From assembly GCF_900105835.1 (NCBI RefSeq), contig NZ_LT629783.1, positions 682,001-746,000 of the forward strand: 64,000 nt of DNA, in the 5' to 3' direction. The translations under genes and the position numbers were made by a program. Of the stretch, positions 8,316-18,008 are shown piece after piece; within the stretch, counting starts at the first letter, position 1, and each line of letters opens with the position of its first letter. Under the pieces are notes generated by a model. The model did no database searches and had not been told where the DNA came from. It saw only the letters and a program-made list of their open reading frames with translations. The stretch comes from Pseudomonas fragi (GTDB lineage Bacteria > Pseudomonadota > Gammaproteobacteria > Pseudomonadales > Pseudomonadaceae).

Positions 8316-9452
8316 ATGAAAATCGTGATTGCCCCCGACTCGTTCAAAGACAGCCTGAGCGCCGAAAAAGTCGCCGACGCGATCGCCGCAGGCCTGGCTG
8401 ATGTCATGCCCCACGCGCAGTTGGTTAAATGCCCGATGGCCGATGGTGGTGAAGGCACGGTGGAAGCGATTGTCGCTGCCGGTAATGGCCAGTTGCGCCG
8501 CAATCATGTGCAAGGCCCGCTGGGCGCACCGGTAGAGGCCCATTGGGGCTGGTTGCCGGACAGCCACACGGCCATTATCGAAATGGCTGAAGCCAGTGGC
8601 CTGCAGCTGCTCAAACCGGAGCAGCGCAATGCCTGCATCACCAGCACCTTTGGCACCGGCGAACTGATCAAGGCCGCGCTGGATGCCGGCGCTCGCCGGG
8701 TGATCCTGGCCATCGGCGGCAGTGCCACCAATGACGCCGGGGCCGGCGCGCTACAGGCCCTGGGCCTGGGGTTGTTCGACGCCCAGGGCAACAGCCTGCC
8801 GCGCGGCGGCCTGGCACTGGCCCATGTGGCGCGTATCGAACTGGCGGGCCTGGACCCGCGCCTGGCCGAAGTACGCTTTGAAATTGCCGCCGACGTGAAC
8901 AACCCGCTGTGCGGCGAACACGGTGCCTCGGCGATTTTCGGCCCGCAAAAGGGCGCATCGGCCGAACAGGTGCGCTTGCTGGATCAGGCGCTTGGGCACT
9001 TTGCCGATCACTGCGCAAATGTGCTGCCCAAGGATGTGCGCCACGAGCCGGGCTCGGGCGCTGCCGGAGGTTTGGGTTTTGCTGCCAAGGCGTTTTTTGG
9101 CGCGCAGTTCCGCGCTGGGGTTGAAGTAGTGGCCGAGCTTGTGGGGTTGGCAGAAGCGGTGAAGGGCGCTGACCTGGTGATCACCGGGGAGGGCCGTTTT
9201 GATGCCCAGACCCTGCGCGGCAAAACCCCCTTTGGCGTGGCGAGCATCGCCCGCGCTGAAGGTGTCCCGGTGGTGGTATTGGCCGGCACGTTGGGCGAGG
9301 GTTATCAGGCGTTGTACGAGCACGGGATCAACGCTGCGTTTGCAATTGCCAGCGGCCCGATGACCCTGCAGGATGCCTGCACCCGGGCGGCGCCATTGCT
9401 CACCGACCGGGCGCGGGACATTGCCCGGTTGCTGATCCTGGCCCGGGGTTAA
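8316..9452 (+). CDS. Glycerate kinase (GarK/GlxK family)
   Basis: Phosphorylates D-glycerate to phosphoglycerate (the GarK/GlxK enzymes form 2-phosphoglycerate), feeding sugar-diacid or glyoxylate carbon into glycolysis. At 378 residues it has the usual family length. Visible signatures: IAPDSFKDSLSAEKVADAI at the N terminus, CPMADGGEGT near 40, ILAIGGSATNDAGAGALQALG near 130, and ITGEGRFDAQTLRGKTPFGV in the C-terminal half. A ribosome site GGAG lies before the ATG. It is collinear with the CdaR-type regulator and followed by a REP array. Garate/glucarate dehydratase and aldolase genes are not in the window. Confidence 0.92.
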   Translation: MKIVIAPDSFKDSLSAEKVADAIAAGLADVMPHAQLVKCPMADGGEGTVEAIVAAGNGQLRRNHVQGPLGAPVEAHWGWLPDSHTAIIEMAEASGLQLLKPEQRNACITSTFGTGELIKAALDAGARRVILAIGGSATNDAGAGALQALGLGLFDAQGNSLPRGGLALAHVARIELAGLDPRLAEVRFEIAADVNNPLCGEHGASAIFGPQKGASAEQVRLLDQALGHFADHCANVLPKDVRHEPGSGAAGGLGFAAKAFFGAQFRAGVEVVAELVGLAEAVKGADLVITGEGRFDAQTLRGKTPFGVASIARAEGVPVVVLAGTLGEGYQALYEHGINAAFAIASGPMTLQDACTRAAPLLTDRARDIARLLILARG

Positions 9453-9465
9453 ATAAACCTCCCCC

Positions 9466-10072
9466 TGTGGGAGCGGGCTTGCTCGCGAAGGCATCGCTGC
9501 GGTTTACCAGACAGACCGCGTCGCGCGCATCGCAGGCAAGCCAGCTCCCACAGTTTCAGCGGCGTACTCAAGGTCTGATGCTGACCTGATTCCCCTGTGG
9601 GAGCGGGCTTGCTCGCGAAGGCATCGCTGCGGTTTGCCAGACAGACCGCGTCGCGCGCATCGCAGGCAAGCCAGCTCCCACAGTTTCAGCGGCGTACTCA
9701 AGGTCTGATGCTGACCTGATTCCCCTGTGGGAGCGGGCTTGCTCGCGAAGGCATCGCTGCGGTTTACCAGACAGACCGCGTCGCGCGCATCGCAGGCAAG
9801 CCAGCTCCCACAGTTTCAGCGGCGTACTCAAGGTCTGATGCTGACCTGATTCCCCTGTGGGAGCGGGCTTGCTCGCGAAGGCATCGCTGCGGTTTACCAG
9901 ACAGACCGCGTCGCGCGCATCGCAGGCAAGCCAGCTCCCACAGTTTCAGCGGCGTACTCAAGGTCTGATGCTGATCTGATTCCCCTGTGGGAGCGGGCTT
10001 GCTCGCGAAGGCATCGCTGCGGTTTGCCAGACAGACCACGTAGCCTGCATCGCAAGCAAGCCAGCTCCCACA
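9466..10072. repeat. Five REP pairs in a tandem array with a 130-bp period
   Basis: TGTGGGAGCGGGCTTGCTCG recurs at 9466, 9596, 9726, 9856 and 9986, exactly 130 bp apart. Each copy ends in GCTCCCACA and is followed by an identical spacer (GTTTCAGCGGCGTACTCAAG...). The first four units are nearly identical; the fifth has several changes and ends at the junction with the pssA leader. Short open frames across the array are products of the repeat and not genes. Confidence 0.95.
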
Positions 10073-10139
10073 TTGAGGTCACTTATCACAGAATCGTGTA
10101 AGCTTTGCGGCTCTTCGCATTCGACCCTTAGCGAGCCCT

Positions 10140-11483
10140 ATGCCGTCGCTCTTCAAACGCTCCTTGCTGCCTAAACTGCGCAGCTTTCCGTTGTCCGCCG
10201 ATGCGCTAAGCATCCTGCCCAGCCCTGCGGACTTTCGTCGCTGCCTGCTGGAGCACATTGCAGGTGCACGCCATCGCATCACGCTGGTGGCCTTGTACCT
10301 GCAACAGGACGAAGCCGGGCAGGAAATCCTCGATGCCCTGCACGCGGCCAAGGCTGCACGCCCCGAGCTGGAGATTGCAGTGGTGGTTGACTGGCTGCGC
10401 GCCCAGCGCGGGCTGATCGGTGCCGGTAAACAGCCCGGCAACGCGGCCTGGTACCAGGCACAGACCGCAGCACACCCGACCCAGGTACCCATTTATGGTG
10501 TGCCGGTACAAACCCGGGAACTGTTCGGGGTGTTGCACCTCAAGGGCTTCATTGTCGACGACTGTGTGATCTACAGCGGCGCCAGCCTGAACAACGTGTA
10601 CCTGCACAAGCTCGACAAGTATCGCTTCGACCGTTACCACCTGCTGCACAACAAGCAGCTGGCCGACACCATGCAGCGTTTTGTCGAGCACGACCTGATC
10701 GCCAGCAAGGCCGTGCATCGTCTCGACCTGCCCACATTGCCGACCACCCGCAGCCTGCGCAGCGCCATCGGGGATTTTCGCAGCCACCTGAAAAAAGCCA
10801 GCTACGACACCAGCGCCGGAACGGTCGGCCACTTTGGCCTGTCGGTCAGCCCGCTACTGGGGGTAGGCAAGAATAATCAACTGAGCCGGGTGATTTGCGA
10901 ACTGATTGCCAGCAGCCAGCAACAGCTGACCATCTGCACGCCGTATTTCAACTTGCCCTTGCCGGTTACCCGGGAAATCAATCGCGCCCTGGAGCGTGGG
11001 GTGCGCATTGATATCGTGGTCGGTGACAAGACCGCCAACGACTTCTATATCCCGCCGAGCGAGCCGTTCCGGGTTATCGCGGCGTTGCCGTACCTGTATG
11101 AAATGAGCTTGCGCCGGTTTGCCAAGAGCCATCAGCGGATGATCGACAATGGCCTGCTTAACCTGCATCTGTGGCGCGAAGGTGACAACACCTACCACCT
11201 CAAAGGCATGTGGGTGGATGACCGCTACACCTTGCTGACCGGCAATAACCTCAATCCACGCGCATTCCGTCTGGATCTGGAAAACGGCCTGCTGATCGAC
11301 GACCCGCGCCGTGAATTGCTGGAACCGCGCCGCAAGGAGCTGGAGGCGATCTTCGCCCACACGCAGCGTATCGACAGCTTCAAGAACCTGGAAACCCTGG
11401 TCGATTACCCGCCAGCGGTGGCCAAGTTCCTGCGTCGCGTAAGCCGGGTGCGAATCGAACGCCTGCTTTACCGGATTCTCTAA
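10140..11483 (+). CDS. pssA: CDP-diacylglycerol-serine O-phosphatidyltransferase
   Basis: Makes phosphatidylserine, the precursor of phosphatidylethanolamine, from CDP-diacylglycerol and serine at the inner face of the membrane. It is the phospholipase-D-type (E. coli-like) enzyme: 447 residues, close to the 451 of E. coli, with two HxKxxxxD motifs, HLKGFIVDD near residue 140 and HLKGMWVDD near 358. Other conserved stretches are YSGASLNNVYLH and LTGNNLNPRAFRLDLENGLLI. The start ATG at 10140 follows the REP array with about 65 bp of leader. REP pairs flank the gene on both sides, suggesting a monocistronic unit. Confidence 0.95.
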   Translation: MPSLFKRSLLPKLRSFPLSADALSILPSPADFRRCLLEHIAGARHRITLVALYLQQDEAGQEILDALHAAKAARPELEIAVVVDWLRAQRGLIGAGKQPGNAAWYQAQTAAHPTQVPIYGVPVQTRELFGVLHLKGFIVDDCVIYSGASLNNVYLHKLDKYRFDRYHLLHNKQLADTMQRFVEHDLIASKAVHRLDLPTLPTTRSLRSAIGDFRSHLKKASYDTSAGTVGHFGLSVSPLLGVGKNNQLSRVICELIASSQQQLTICTPYFNLPLPVTREINRALERGVRIDIVVGDKTANDFYIPPSEPFRVIAALPYLYEMSLRRFAKSHQRMIDNGLLNLHLWREGDNTYHLKGMWVDDRYTLLTGNNLNPRAFRLDLENGLLIDDPRRELLEPRRKELEAIFAHTQRIDSFKNLETLVDYPPAVAKFLRRVSRVRIERLLYRIL

Positions 11484-11488
11484 ATATC

Positions 11489-11575
11489 TGTGGGAGCGGG
11501 CTTGCTCGCGATTCAAACGGCGCGGTCTGTAAGGTAAACCGCGTCGATGCCATCGCGAGCAAGCCCGCTCCCACA
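11489..11575. repeat. REP pair after pssA
   Basis: TGTGGGAGCGGGCTTGCTCG and its inverse CGAGCAAGCCCGCTCCCACA bound an 87-bp element located between the convergent ends of pssA and the PMT-family gene. It probably acts as a shared 3' hairpin. Confidence 0.92.
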
Positions 11576-11590
11576 GTATGCCGAGTCGGG

Positions 11591-13117
11591 TCAGGGCGTT
11601 TGCGGGATATACACCACGCTGCCACCCTCACGCTGGTGCAATAACCGGTCGCCGTTGTCCGGCTGGCTGGTGAGGGTTTGGTGATCCACGCTCAAATAGC
11701 CAAGGGGCAGGGGATCGCCACTGCGATATTGGGCAAAGATCAGCGTGCGCTGCGGGTTGAAATGCTGGCCGCTGGTTTTGTCCAGCCAGGCCATCAAGCC
11801 GGCACTGTCGCCAGTGCGGGGGTAATCCTGGCTCTGGTCGACATAGAAAAACGGTTCGCCGCCGTTCTGCACATACATCGGCAGCTTGTTGTCCACATCG
11901 ATCATCACCATGCGCCATTGGTCCCAGGGCGCCTGCTTGCTGGCCTGCGCCTTCACGTCCTGGCCAAACTGCACAACTCCGCCGCCACCGTTGGACCACG
12001 GATAGAACACCCCCAGCACCAGCAGCAGTAACGTCGCACTCATGCCGAAACCGATGTTCCAGCGGCGCGGGGAGGTTTTGCCTTGCGCCAGGCGCCGGGT
12101 CACCCACCAGGCGGCCAACAACTGCGCAAAAGGCACCAGCGGCAACACGTAATAACTGCGCCGACTGCCGCTGGCGGTAAAGAACACAAACAACAAACCC
12201 AGCCCCCATACCAGCCAGCGCGTATTGGGCTCGATATGGCGCCACTGACGCAGGGCAACCCACAGCCCGATCATCCAGAACGGCGCCCAGGGCAAGGTGT
12301 ACGCCGGCAGGTAAATCAGGTACGTGTAAATCGGCCCCATATGGTCAAAGGGGTTGAAGAAACGCACCACGTTTTCACGCAGCACCAGCCCCAGCCCGCT
12401 CTCGCCATAGGTGGGCGCGCCATACAGGCGCGATAGCGCGAAGGGCAGCATGTACACGGCCCCGGCAATGACCAGGGCCAGCAACAGTCGCCCGTTGAGA
12501 TGGCGTTTCCAGCGTTGTTCGCTCAGCAGATGAGGCAACAGCACCAGCCCTGGCAGGATAAAACCGATCAGGCCCTTGAGCAGCGAAGTCAGGGACAGCA
12601 ACAGGAAAAATACACAGTAGCGACTCAAACGCGTGTCATCAGGTCCGCGCCAGTACCACCAGACGGCCGCAAGCAGGCCGAACACGGTAAGGATGTCCGC
12701 CGTGGCCACCCGTGCCCAGAATACAAAGTAGAAGGTCGTGGCCAGCATCCAGCCAGCGATCAGCCCGGTACCCTTGCGAAACAACTGTTCGCCGATCAGG
12801 TACACCAGCCATACGCTCAGCCAGGCGGCAAGCACTGAAGACAGGCGCAGTGACCAATGCCCCAGCCCGCCCATCAGCCCGGCACTGGCCGTGATCAGCC
12901 AGTACGAGGGCAGGGGCTTGTCGTAGTAGGGCGAGCCCTTGAGATAAGGGTCCAGGTAATCACCGCTTTGCAGCATCTGCAGGGCGATATTGGCCCAGCG
13001 GGTTTCCGGCCCCCACAGCTCCCGTGAACCCAGGCCCAGCAACAAGAGCAGGGCAGACACGGCTAACAACACCAGCAAGGCTTTTTGCTCGCTGTTCCAG
13101 CGTTTGATCAGAGTCAT
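11591..13117 (-). CDS. ArnT/PMT-type (GT83-like) membrane glycosyltransferase
   Basis: Polytopic membrane enzyme of 508 residues with roughly a dozen helices, resembling polyprenyl-phosphate-sugar transferases. The first periplasmic loop has the acidic motif [14 protein letters not shown], and DKPLPSYW and SLLKGLIGF follow, matching the order of motifs in ArnT. Its start overlaps the stop of the upstream ArnT-like gene by ATGA, so the two are translationally coupled. The substrate may be a lipid-linked sugar added to lipid A or another periplasmic glycan; I cannot tell which. Confidence 0.82.
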   Translation of the reverse strand: MTLIKRWNSEQKALLVLLAVSALLLLLGLGSRELWGPETRWANIALQMLQSGDYLDPYLKGSPYYDKPLPSYWLITASAGLMGGLGHWSLRLSSVLAAWLSVWLVYLIGEQLFRKGTGLIAGWMLATTFYFVFWARVATADILTVFGLLAAVWWYWRGPDDTRLSRYCVFFLLLSLTSLLKGLIGFILPGLVLLPHLLSEQRWKRHLNGRLLLALVIAGAVYMLPFALSRLYGAPTYGESGLGLVLRENVVRFFNPFDHMGPIYTYLIYLPAYTLPWAPFWMIGLWVALRQWRHIEPNTRWLVWGLGLLFVFFTASGSRRSYYVLPLVPFAQLLAAWWVTRRLAQGKTSPRRWNIGFGMSATLLLLVLGVFYPWSNGGGGVVQFGQDVKAQASKQAPWDQWRMVMIDVDNKLPMYVQNGGEPFFYVDQSQDYPRTGDSAGLMAWLDKTSGQHFNPQRTLIFAQYRSGDPLPLGYLSVDHQTLTSQPDNGDRLLHQREGGSVVYIPQTP

Positions 13118-14814
13118 TCAGGCTGAACCTTGGGGAAGATAAAAATCGCCAGATCGCCGCGTTCGTAGCGCTTGCCGCCCTGCGGCAGCAACTCGACTTC
13201 GTGGGTTTCCAACGCCGAATGAACCCGCATGACCACGCCGACCGAGCCGCGTAAACGTGCCTCCTTCATCCAGCGATCGATGTTATCCATATCAACCTGA
13301 CGCCCGGCTGAATCGGCATAACCCAAACCATATTTAAGCTCGCCGGTGGTGTTATAGAGCGTAATTTCAGGCCGGCCCAGGCGCCAGGACAGGGCCGATG
13401 CCGCACCCAGGTCATTGCTGAGCAGCGTGCCGGCCTGGCTCAGCTCCTGCACATGCTCGGCAATAAACTGATCGGGCATTTTGCTGTTGACGATCACCCC
13501 GGGCATCGCGGCGGGCAACAGCGCCACCAGCACTCCCATGCCCACCGCAGGTGCAGCCCACAGCAGCAGCGGGCGCAAAGCTTGCAAGGCATTGCTCAGC
13601 AGCCAGCCCAGCAACACGATATAGGCCAGCGACAGGCTGAACACCTCGGTGTTCGCATACACCGCACGACTCAATTGCAGGTAAGCCAGCCCCACCAGCC
13701 CGGCCACCGCCAACAGCACATTCAACAGGCCGTTGATACGCAGGATGCGGCCCTTTGCCTGCTCCCTCCACGAAACCACGGCATGGCCCATCAGCAGCGC
13801 CAAAGGCAGCAGGCACGGCATGATGTAGGTGGGCAGCTTGCCCTTGCTGAGGCTGAAGATCGCCAGTGGCAGCAGCAGCCACAGCAACAGAAAACCTGTC
13901 ACCGGTTCGCGCCTTTGCTTGCAGGCATCGATCAGCGTGTTGGGTAGCAGGGCAGCCCAGGGCAAGCTGGCGGCCAGCAGGATCGGCAGGTAGAACCACC
14001 AGGGCTGGGTGTGTTGCGCATCGGCCGCGCTAAAACGACGGATATGTTCGTTCCAGAAAAAGAACTGCCAGAAGTCCGGCTCCTGATGATGGATCGCCAG
14101 CGCCCACGGCAGGCAGATCGCCACTGCCACAAGGATCGCCAGCGGGCCATAGCTCAGCACCTCCTTGATGCGCCGCTGCCACAAGGCATAGGGCACGGCG
14201 ATCAATACGGGCAGTAACCAGGCCAGAAACCCCTTGGTCATAAAGCCCATACCGCAGGCCAGTCCCAGTACGGCCCATGCGCACAGGCGCGCACGCCGAG
14301 CGCTGCTGTCGAAGGCGAACCACACGGCCACCAGGCTGAGGTTGACCCAAAAAGTGAACTGCGGGTCGAGGTTGGCATACCCGGCTTGCCCGGCCACCAG
14401 GCCGAAGCTCATATAGATCAGGGTACTGGCGAAACGCTTGCGCGGGTCGCGCCATAACCGCCCGGCGATCAGCCAGACCAGCCACACGCTCAGCCCGGTA
14501 CTCAGCGCCGAAGCGATACGCACACCGAACAGGTTGTCACCGAATACGGCTTGCCCGATGGCGATCATCCAGTAACCGGCAATGGGCTTTTCGAAATAGC
14601 GCAGGCCCATAAAGTGCGGGGCCACCCAGTTGCCGCTATGGAGCATGTCCTGGCCGATCTGGGCGTAGCGGGTTTCGTCAGGAATCCACAAGCCGTGGAT
14701 CATCAGGGGCAACAGGTAAAACACCACAAACGCAAGGATCAATCCGGGTATTGCCCAGCGTTCAAGACCTTGAGTGCGGGTAGTGTGAGGTACAACGCCA
14801 GCCATGCTTTCCAT
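13114..14814 (-). CDS. ArnT-like lipid A glycosyltransferase
   Basis: Polytopic glycosyltransferase of 566 residues, somewhat longer than the approximately 550 of ArnT. The family motif [13 protein letters not shown] is near residue 45, followed by [28 protein letters not shown] and [11 protein letters not shown]. ArnT moves 4-amino-4-deoxy-L-arabinose from undecaprenyl phosphate to lipid A, giving polymyxin resistance. The other arn genes (arnB, C, A, D, E, F) are absent around it, so this is a stand-alone second copy or a transferase for another sugar. The start is uncertain by three codons (a second ATG lies at codon 4). It forms a unit with the following PMT-type gene. Confidence 0.82.
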   Translation of the reverse strand: MESMAGVVPHTTRTQGLERWAIPGLILAFVVFYLLPLMIHGLWIPDETRYAQIGQDMLHSGNWVAPHFMGLRYFEKPIAGYWMIAIGQAVFGDNLFGVRIASALSTGLSVWLVWLIAGRLWRDPRKRFASTLIYMSFGLVAGQAGYANLDPQFTFWVNLSLVAVWFAFDSSARRARLCAWAVLGLACGMGFMTKGFLAWLLPVLIAVPYALWQRRIKEVLSYGPLAILVAVAICLPWALAIHHQEPDFWQFFFWNEHIRRFSAADAQHTQPWWFYLPILLAASLPWAALLPNTLIDACKQRREPVTGFLLLWLLLPLAIFSLSKGKLPTYIMPCLLPLALLMGHAVVSWREQAKGRILRINGLLNVLLAVAGLVGLAYLQLSRAVYANTEVFSLSLAYIVLLGWLLSNALQALRPLLLWAAPAVGMGVLVALLPAAMPGVIVNSKMPDQFIAEHVQELSQAGTLLSNDLGAASALSWRLGRPEITLYNTTGELKYGLGYADSAGRQVDMDNIDRWMKEARLRGSVGVVMRVHSALETHEVELLPQGGKRYERGDLAIFIFPKVQPE

Positions 14815-14904
14815 CTGCGCGCCTGTTATCGACGTAAGTTATGGCCGGCACGTTAATCGGGAGGAGGTGGCAGGGAGGTGAAGCCGATGTGAAAAAAATG
14901 CGGG

Positions 14905-15564
14905 TCAAGCGGGGGTTACCCGATACACGCAACGGCGACTGCCGGCGATCATGTGTTCTGTGCGCTCAACCTGCCCGTAGTCACCGATGGCCGCCTGGAA
15001 CACTTGTAGCTCTGCCCGGCAAAAACCCTGGCATTGCTGCGCCGCAACACAGATCGGGCAGTGGTTTTCGATGATCAGCCAGTTGTCGCCTTCAGCCTCC
15101 ATGCTCGCCATATACCCGGCGGTGTCGCGTATGGCCACCAGTAATTGAACCTTTTCTTGCAGAGTTCGCCCTTGCTCACAGGCGGCAACGTATTCGCGGG
15201 TATTGGCCAGCTCCATGCTCTCGACCACTTTGTCGATCCCTTCATTGCCGTAGATCAGCTTGATTGAGTCAATCAACTGCGCCGTGAGCTGTGCATGGGT
15301 GTTGGGGAATCTGGCTTGAGCGGCATCGGTCAAAACCCATTTTTGCGAAGGGCGCCCGGCCCCAACCGGCGGCATCAGGCAGCCAACGATCATGGCGCCG
15401 TCTACCAGCTTCTGGACCTGCTGGCGCGCAGCTTCCGGGGTGATATTGAGCATGGCCCCAAGATCCGCGGTTTTCAGCGGCCCGCGGGTTTTGAGCAGAA
15501 ACAGGATGCGCTCGGCAGTGGCGCCGGTGTTGCGTGCGGCATCAGGGGAGTCGGTCACGGGCAT
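14905..15564 (-). CDS. HTH transcriptional regulator with a four-cysteine cluster (COG2345-like)
   Basis: A 219-residue predicted regulator. The N-terminal winged helix (about 15-75) reads ERILFLLKTRGPLKTADLGA and TPEAARQQVQKLVDGAMI. The C-terminal part has C169, C172, C178 and C182 in HCPICVAAQQCQGFC, a pattern likely to hold zinc or an iron-sulfur cluster. It is related to the ArsR/SufR-like group that senses iron-sulfur status or redox. It is divergent from an MFS exporter gene, which it may repress. The true effector is unknown. Confidence 0.75.
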   Translation of the reverse strand: MPVTDSPDAARNTGATAERILFLLKTRGPLKTADLGAMLNITPEAARQQVQKLVDGAMIVGCLMPPVGAGRPSQKWVLTDAAQARFPNTHAQLTAQLIDSIKLIYGNEGIDKVVESMELANTREYVAACEQGRTLQEKVQLLVAIRDTAGYMASMEAEGDNWLIIENHCPICVAAQQCQGFCRAELQVFQAAIGDYGQVERTEHMIAGSRRCVYRVTPA

Positions 15565-15648
15565 AGAACAAAGCCACCAGGGTCATAAGGTTTGTGGGCT
15601 GGGATCATACCGCCCGGATGATAAATTAATTACCAAAGACTTTCCTTT

Positions 15649-15654
15649 TATAAT
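15649..15654 (+). promoter_or_regulatory. Candidate -10 element TATAAT before the MFS gene
   Basis: A consensus TATAAT lies 37 bp before the MFS start in an AT-rich stretch of the 15565-15691 divergent gap. A convincing -35 is not visible (weak TTAATT at about 15626), which would fit a promoter that depends on a regulator. Confidence 0.35.
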
Positions 15655-15691
15655 AGGCTGATTGCAATAAAATGGCATTCAAGGAAGGCAA

Positions 15692-17095
15692 ATGACAACG
15701 GCATCGGGATGGTCTGCATTGCTATGGGGCAGTAACGGGCTGCGCTCAGCGGCACTGGCAGGCGGGGTGGCGCTGCATGCCATCAACGTCTATCTGGTGA
15801 CAACCATTTTGCCCTCGGTGGTCAAGGATATCGGCGGGCTGGACTATTACGCATGGAACACCACGCTGTTTGTGGTGGCCTCGATCATCGGCTCGGTATT
15901 ATCGGCCAAATGCCTCTCGGCCCTTGGCCCCAGGCTCGCGTACAGCCTCGCCGGGCTGGTGTTTGCGTTGGGTTGCGGGGTTTGCAGCAGTGCTCCGGAC
16001 ATGGCCGTGCTGGTGTTGGGGCGAACCATACAAGGCTTGGGTGGCGGGCTGTTGTTTGCCCTGCCGTATTCAATGATTCGCCTGGTGTTCGACGAAGGCC
16101 TGTGGCCTAGGGCAATGGCCCTGATTTCAGGTATGTGGGGCGCCGCGACCTTGATTGGTCCGGCCGTGGGCGGGGTATTTGCGCAGTACGATGCCTGGCG
16201 TGCAGCATTCTGGGCGCTGATCCCGGTGACCCTGCTGTTTATGCTGCTGGCCTGGGCCATGCTGTCCGGCAAAAGCGTCGAGGCCCCCCCTCGTCTGGTC
16301 TTGCCCTGGCTGCAACTGGTGCTGTTGACCGGCGTGGTGCTGGCGATTGCCCTGGGCAGCATCACGCCATCGCCGCTGTATAACGCGCTCGGCCTGATGT
16401 GCGGGCTGGTGCTGTTGTATGCCGTGTACCGTGTCGAAGGCAGCGACAGGCATCGCATGTTGCCCAAACACAGCTTGACCCCTGGCAGTGCCCTGTTGCC
16501 GATCTATCTGTCGATGAGCCTGATGGTCATTGGCATGACCAGCGAAGTGTTTGTGCCGTACTTCTTGCAGGTCCTGCATCTGCAAACGCCGCTGGTGGCG
16601 GGCTATATTGCAGCGTTGATGGCGGCGGGCTGGACCTTGGGCGCGCTGTACAGCAGCGGCCTGGCACCGGCATCCGCGAATCGGGCCATCCGTTGCGGCC
16701 CGCTCTTTGTGGCGTCGGGGTTGGCACTGGCAGCTCTCAGCGTGCCGCAAATTGGCAGTTCATTGCTCAGCCTGGCCGGTGTATGCCTGGCAATGATGGC
16801 CGTCGGTACAGGTATCGGGCTGGCGTGGCCGCATTTGCTCACTCGCGTATTGGCCAATGTGCCAGACAGTGAAAAGGACATTGCCGGTGCGTCCATTACC
16901 ACCGTGCAACTGATCGCCACGGCGATCGGTGCAGCATTGGCGGGGATGATTGCCAATATGGCCGGTTTAACCACGCCGGGTGGCGTGACAGGGGCCGCCA
17001 GGGCTGCCGCCTGGCTCTTTGGCCTGTATGCCGTGTTGTCGGCGTTGCTGTTTATTACGGTACGGCAGGTGATTGCCCATAGCGCAAAGCGCTAA
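15692..17095 (+). CDS. MFS exporter (EmrB/QacA-like)
   Basis: Major-facilitator protein of 467 residues with about 14 predicted helices. It has the drug-exporter signature LGRTIQGLGGGLLFALPYSMIR near 105-125 and LIGPAVGGVFAQYDAWRAAFW near 155, typical of motif C in antiporters. A ribosome site AAGGAAGG precedes the ATG. The divergent four-cysteine regulator probably controls it. Exported compound unknown. Confidence 0.85.
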   Translation: MTTASGWSALLWGSNGLRSAALAGGVALHAINVYLVTTILPSVVKDIGGLDYYAWNTTLFVVASIIGSVLSAKCLSALGPRLAYSLAGLVFALGCGVCSSAPDMAVLVLGRTIQGLGGGLLFALPYSMIRLVFDEGLWPRAMALISGMWGAATLIGPAVGGVFAQYDAWRAAFWALIPVTLLFMLLAWAMLSGKSVEAPPRLVLPWLQLVLLTGVVLAIALGSITPSPLYNALGLMCGLVLLYAVYRVEGSDRHRMLPKHSLTPGSALLPIYLSMSLMVIGMTSEVFVPYFLQVLHLQTPLVAGYIAALMAAGWTLGALYSSGLAPASANRAIRCGPLFVASGLALAALSVPQIGSSLLSLAGVCLAMMAVGTGIGLAWPHLLTRVLANVPDSEKDIAGASITTVQLIATAIGAALAGMIANMAGLTTPGGVTGAARAAAWLFGLYAVLSALLFITVRQVIAHSAKR

Positions 17096-17373
17096 ATCCG
17101 CCAGAAATCAGACCTGTGTCGATTTGTCGCAGGCCTTGCTGTACCCCGCGGTTTTACGGGCTGGCGACGTGGCCATGCACCATTGAGGGGCATGGCTGCC
17201 GTGCGACAGACCTGCGACAGTGGTAAATTCCATGCCCATGCAACACGTCTACCCCACAGCAATCGTGCGCACTGAGCCGGTCACTCCAGGCATCGGGCAG
17301 CGTACACACCTGCCTGACAGTGCGCAGGTTAAAGGCCTTGTTCGTTGGAAAAGGCCGCTTAAAGGAACCTGAC
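17096..17373. other. Leader region of the SCO-PCuAC pair with repeated TGCGACAG
   Basis: This 278-bp gap holds no gene. TGCGACAG occurs at 17202 and 17213, one helical turn apart, and the inverse TTGTCGCAGG is at 17124. These may be binding sites for the regulator of the copper genes. A short hairpin GCCATG...CATGGC also lies at 17172-17196. Confidence 0.35.
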
Positions 17374-17979
17374 ATGAATGATTTACTGACTCGCCGCCGC
17401 GTAGTCACCGGTCTTGGCTTGCTCAGCCTGGGGCTGATCGCAGGTTGCGACCCCGGCAGCGGTTTGTCATACAAATACGGCAAAGACCTCAGCAATGAAA
17501 TCCTCGGGCGTAAGTTCAAGCTCAGGGATGCGCAAGGCAACGAAATGATGCTGGGCAGCTTTCGCGGGATGATGCCGATGATTTTCTTCGGCTTTACCCA
17601 GTGCCCGGCCGTGTGCCCGACAGCGCTGGCCCGTGCCGCCCAGGCGAAGAAAATGATGGGCCCCGACGGTGACCGCCTGCAGGTGGTGTTTATCACCCTG
17701 GATCCTGAGCGCGACAAGCCGGCGATGCTTGATGCCTATGTAAAAGCCTTCGACCCGAGTTTTATCGCCTTGTCCGGCACCCTGGAAGAAACCGCGGCTA
17801 CGGCCAAGGAATTCAAGGTGTTTTACGAGAAAATCCCGACCGGCGATTCGTACACCCTGTCGCACACCGCGACCAGTTTCGTTTTCGATTCCCGTGGTGT
17901 ATTGCGCCTTGGCCTGTCGCCTTCGCTGTCCGCCAAGCAGTGTGCCGAAGACCTGCTGACAGTGATGTCAGTCTGCTGA
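17374..17979 (+). CDS. SCO1/SenC/PrrC-family copper chaperone lipoprotein
   Basis: Thioredoxin-fold copper protein, 201 residues, that helps build the CuA site of cytochrome c oxidase on the periplasmic face. The ATG at 17374 follows AAGGAA and gives a signal with RRR at 7-9 and a lipobox LIAGC (C25); longer in-frame starts upstream lack a signal. The metal site is C77 and C81 in QCPAVCP, with the distal histidine in LSHTATSF. A PCuAC gene follows 29 bp later, a usual partner in copper delivery. Confidence 0.92.
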   Translation: MNDLLTRRRVVTGLGLLSLGLIAGCDPGSGLSYKYGKDLSNEILGRKFKLRDAQGNEMMLGSFRGMMPMIFFGFTQCPAVCPTALARAAQAKKMMGPDGDRLQVVFITLDPERDKPAMLDAYVKAFDPSFIALSGTLEETAATAKEFKVFYEKIPTGDSYTLSHTATSFVFDSRGVLRLGLSPSLSAKQCAEDLLTVMSVC

Positions 17980-18008
17980 TCCTGTGCCCTTTGGAATGAG
18001 CCAACCCT

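Noticed and set aside
9504..10039. Several short minus-strand frames with repeated LWELACLRCARRGLSG
   Set aside because: These are translations of the REP array; the protein repeat simply follows the DNA repeat.
9466..10072. CRISPR-like regular spacing
   Set aside because: Spacers between repeats are identical rather than unique, and the units are REP pairs; no cas genes are present.
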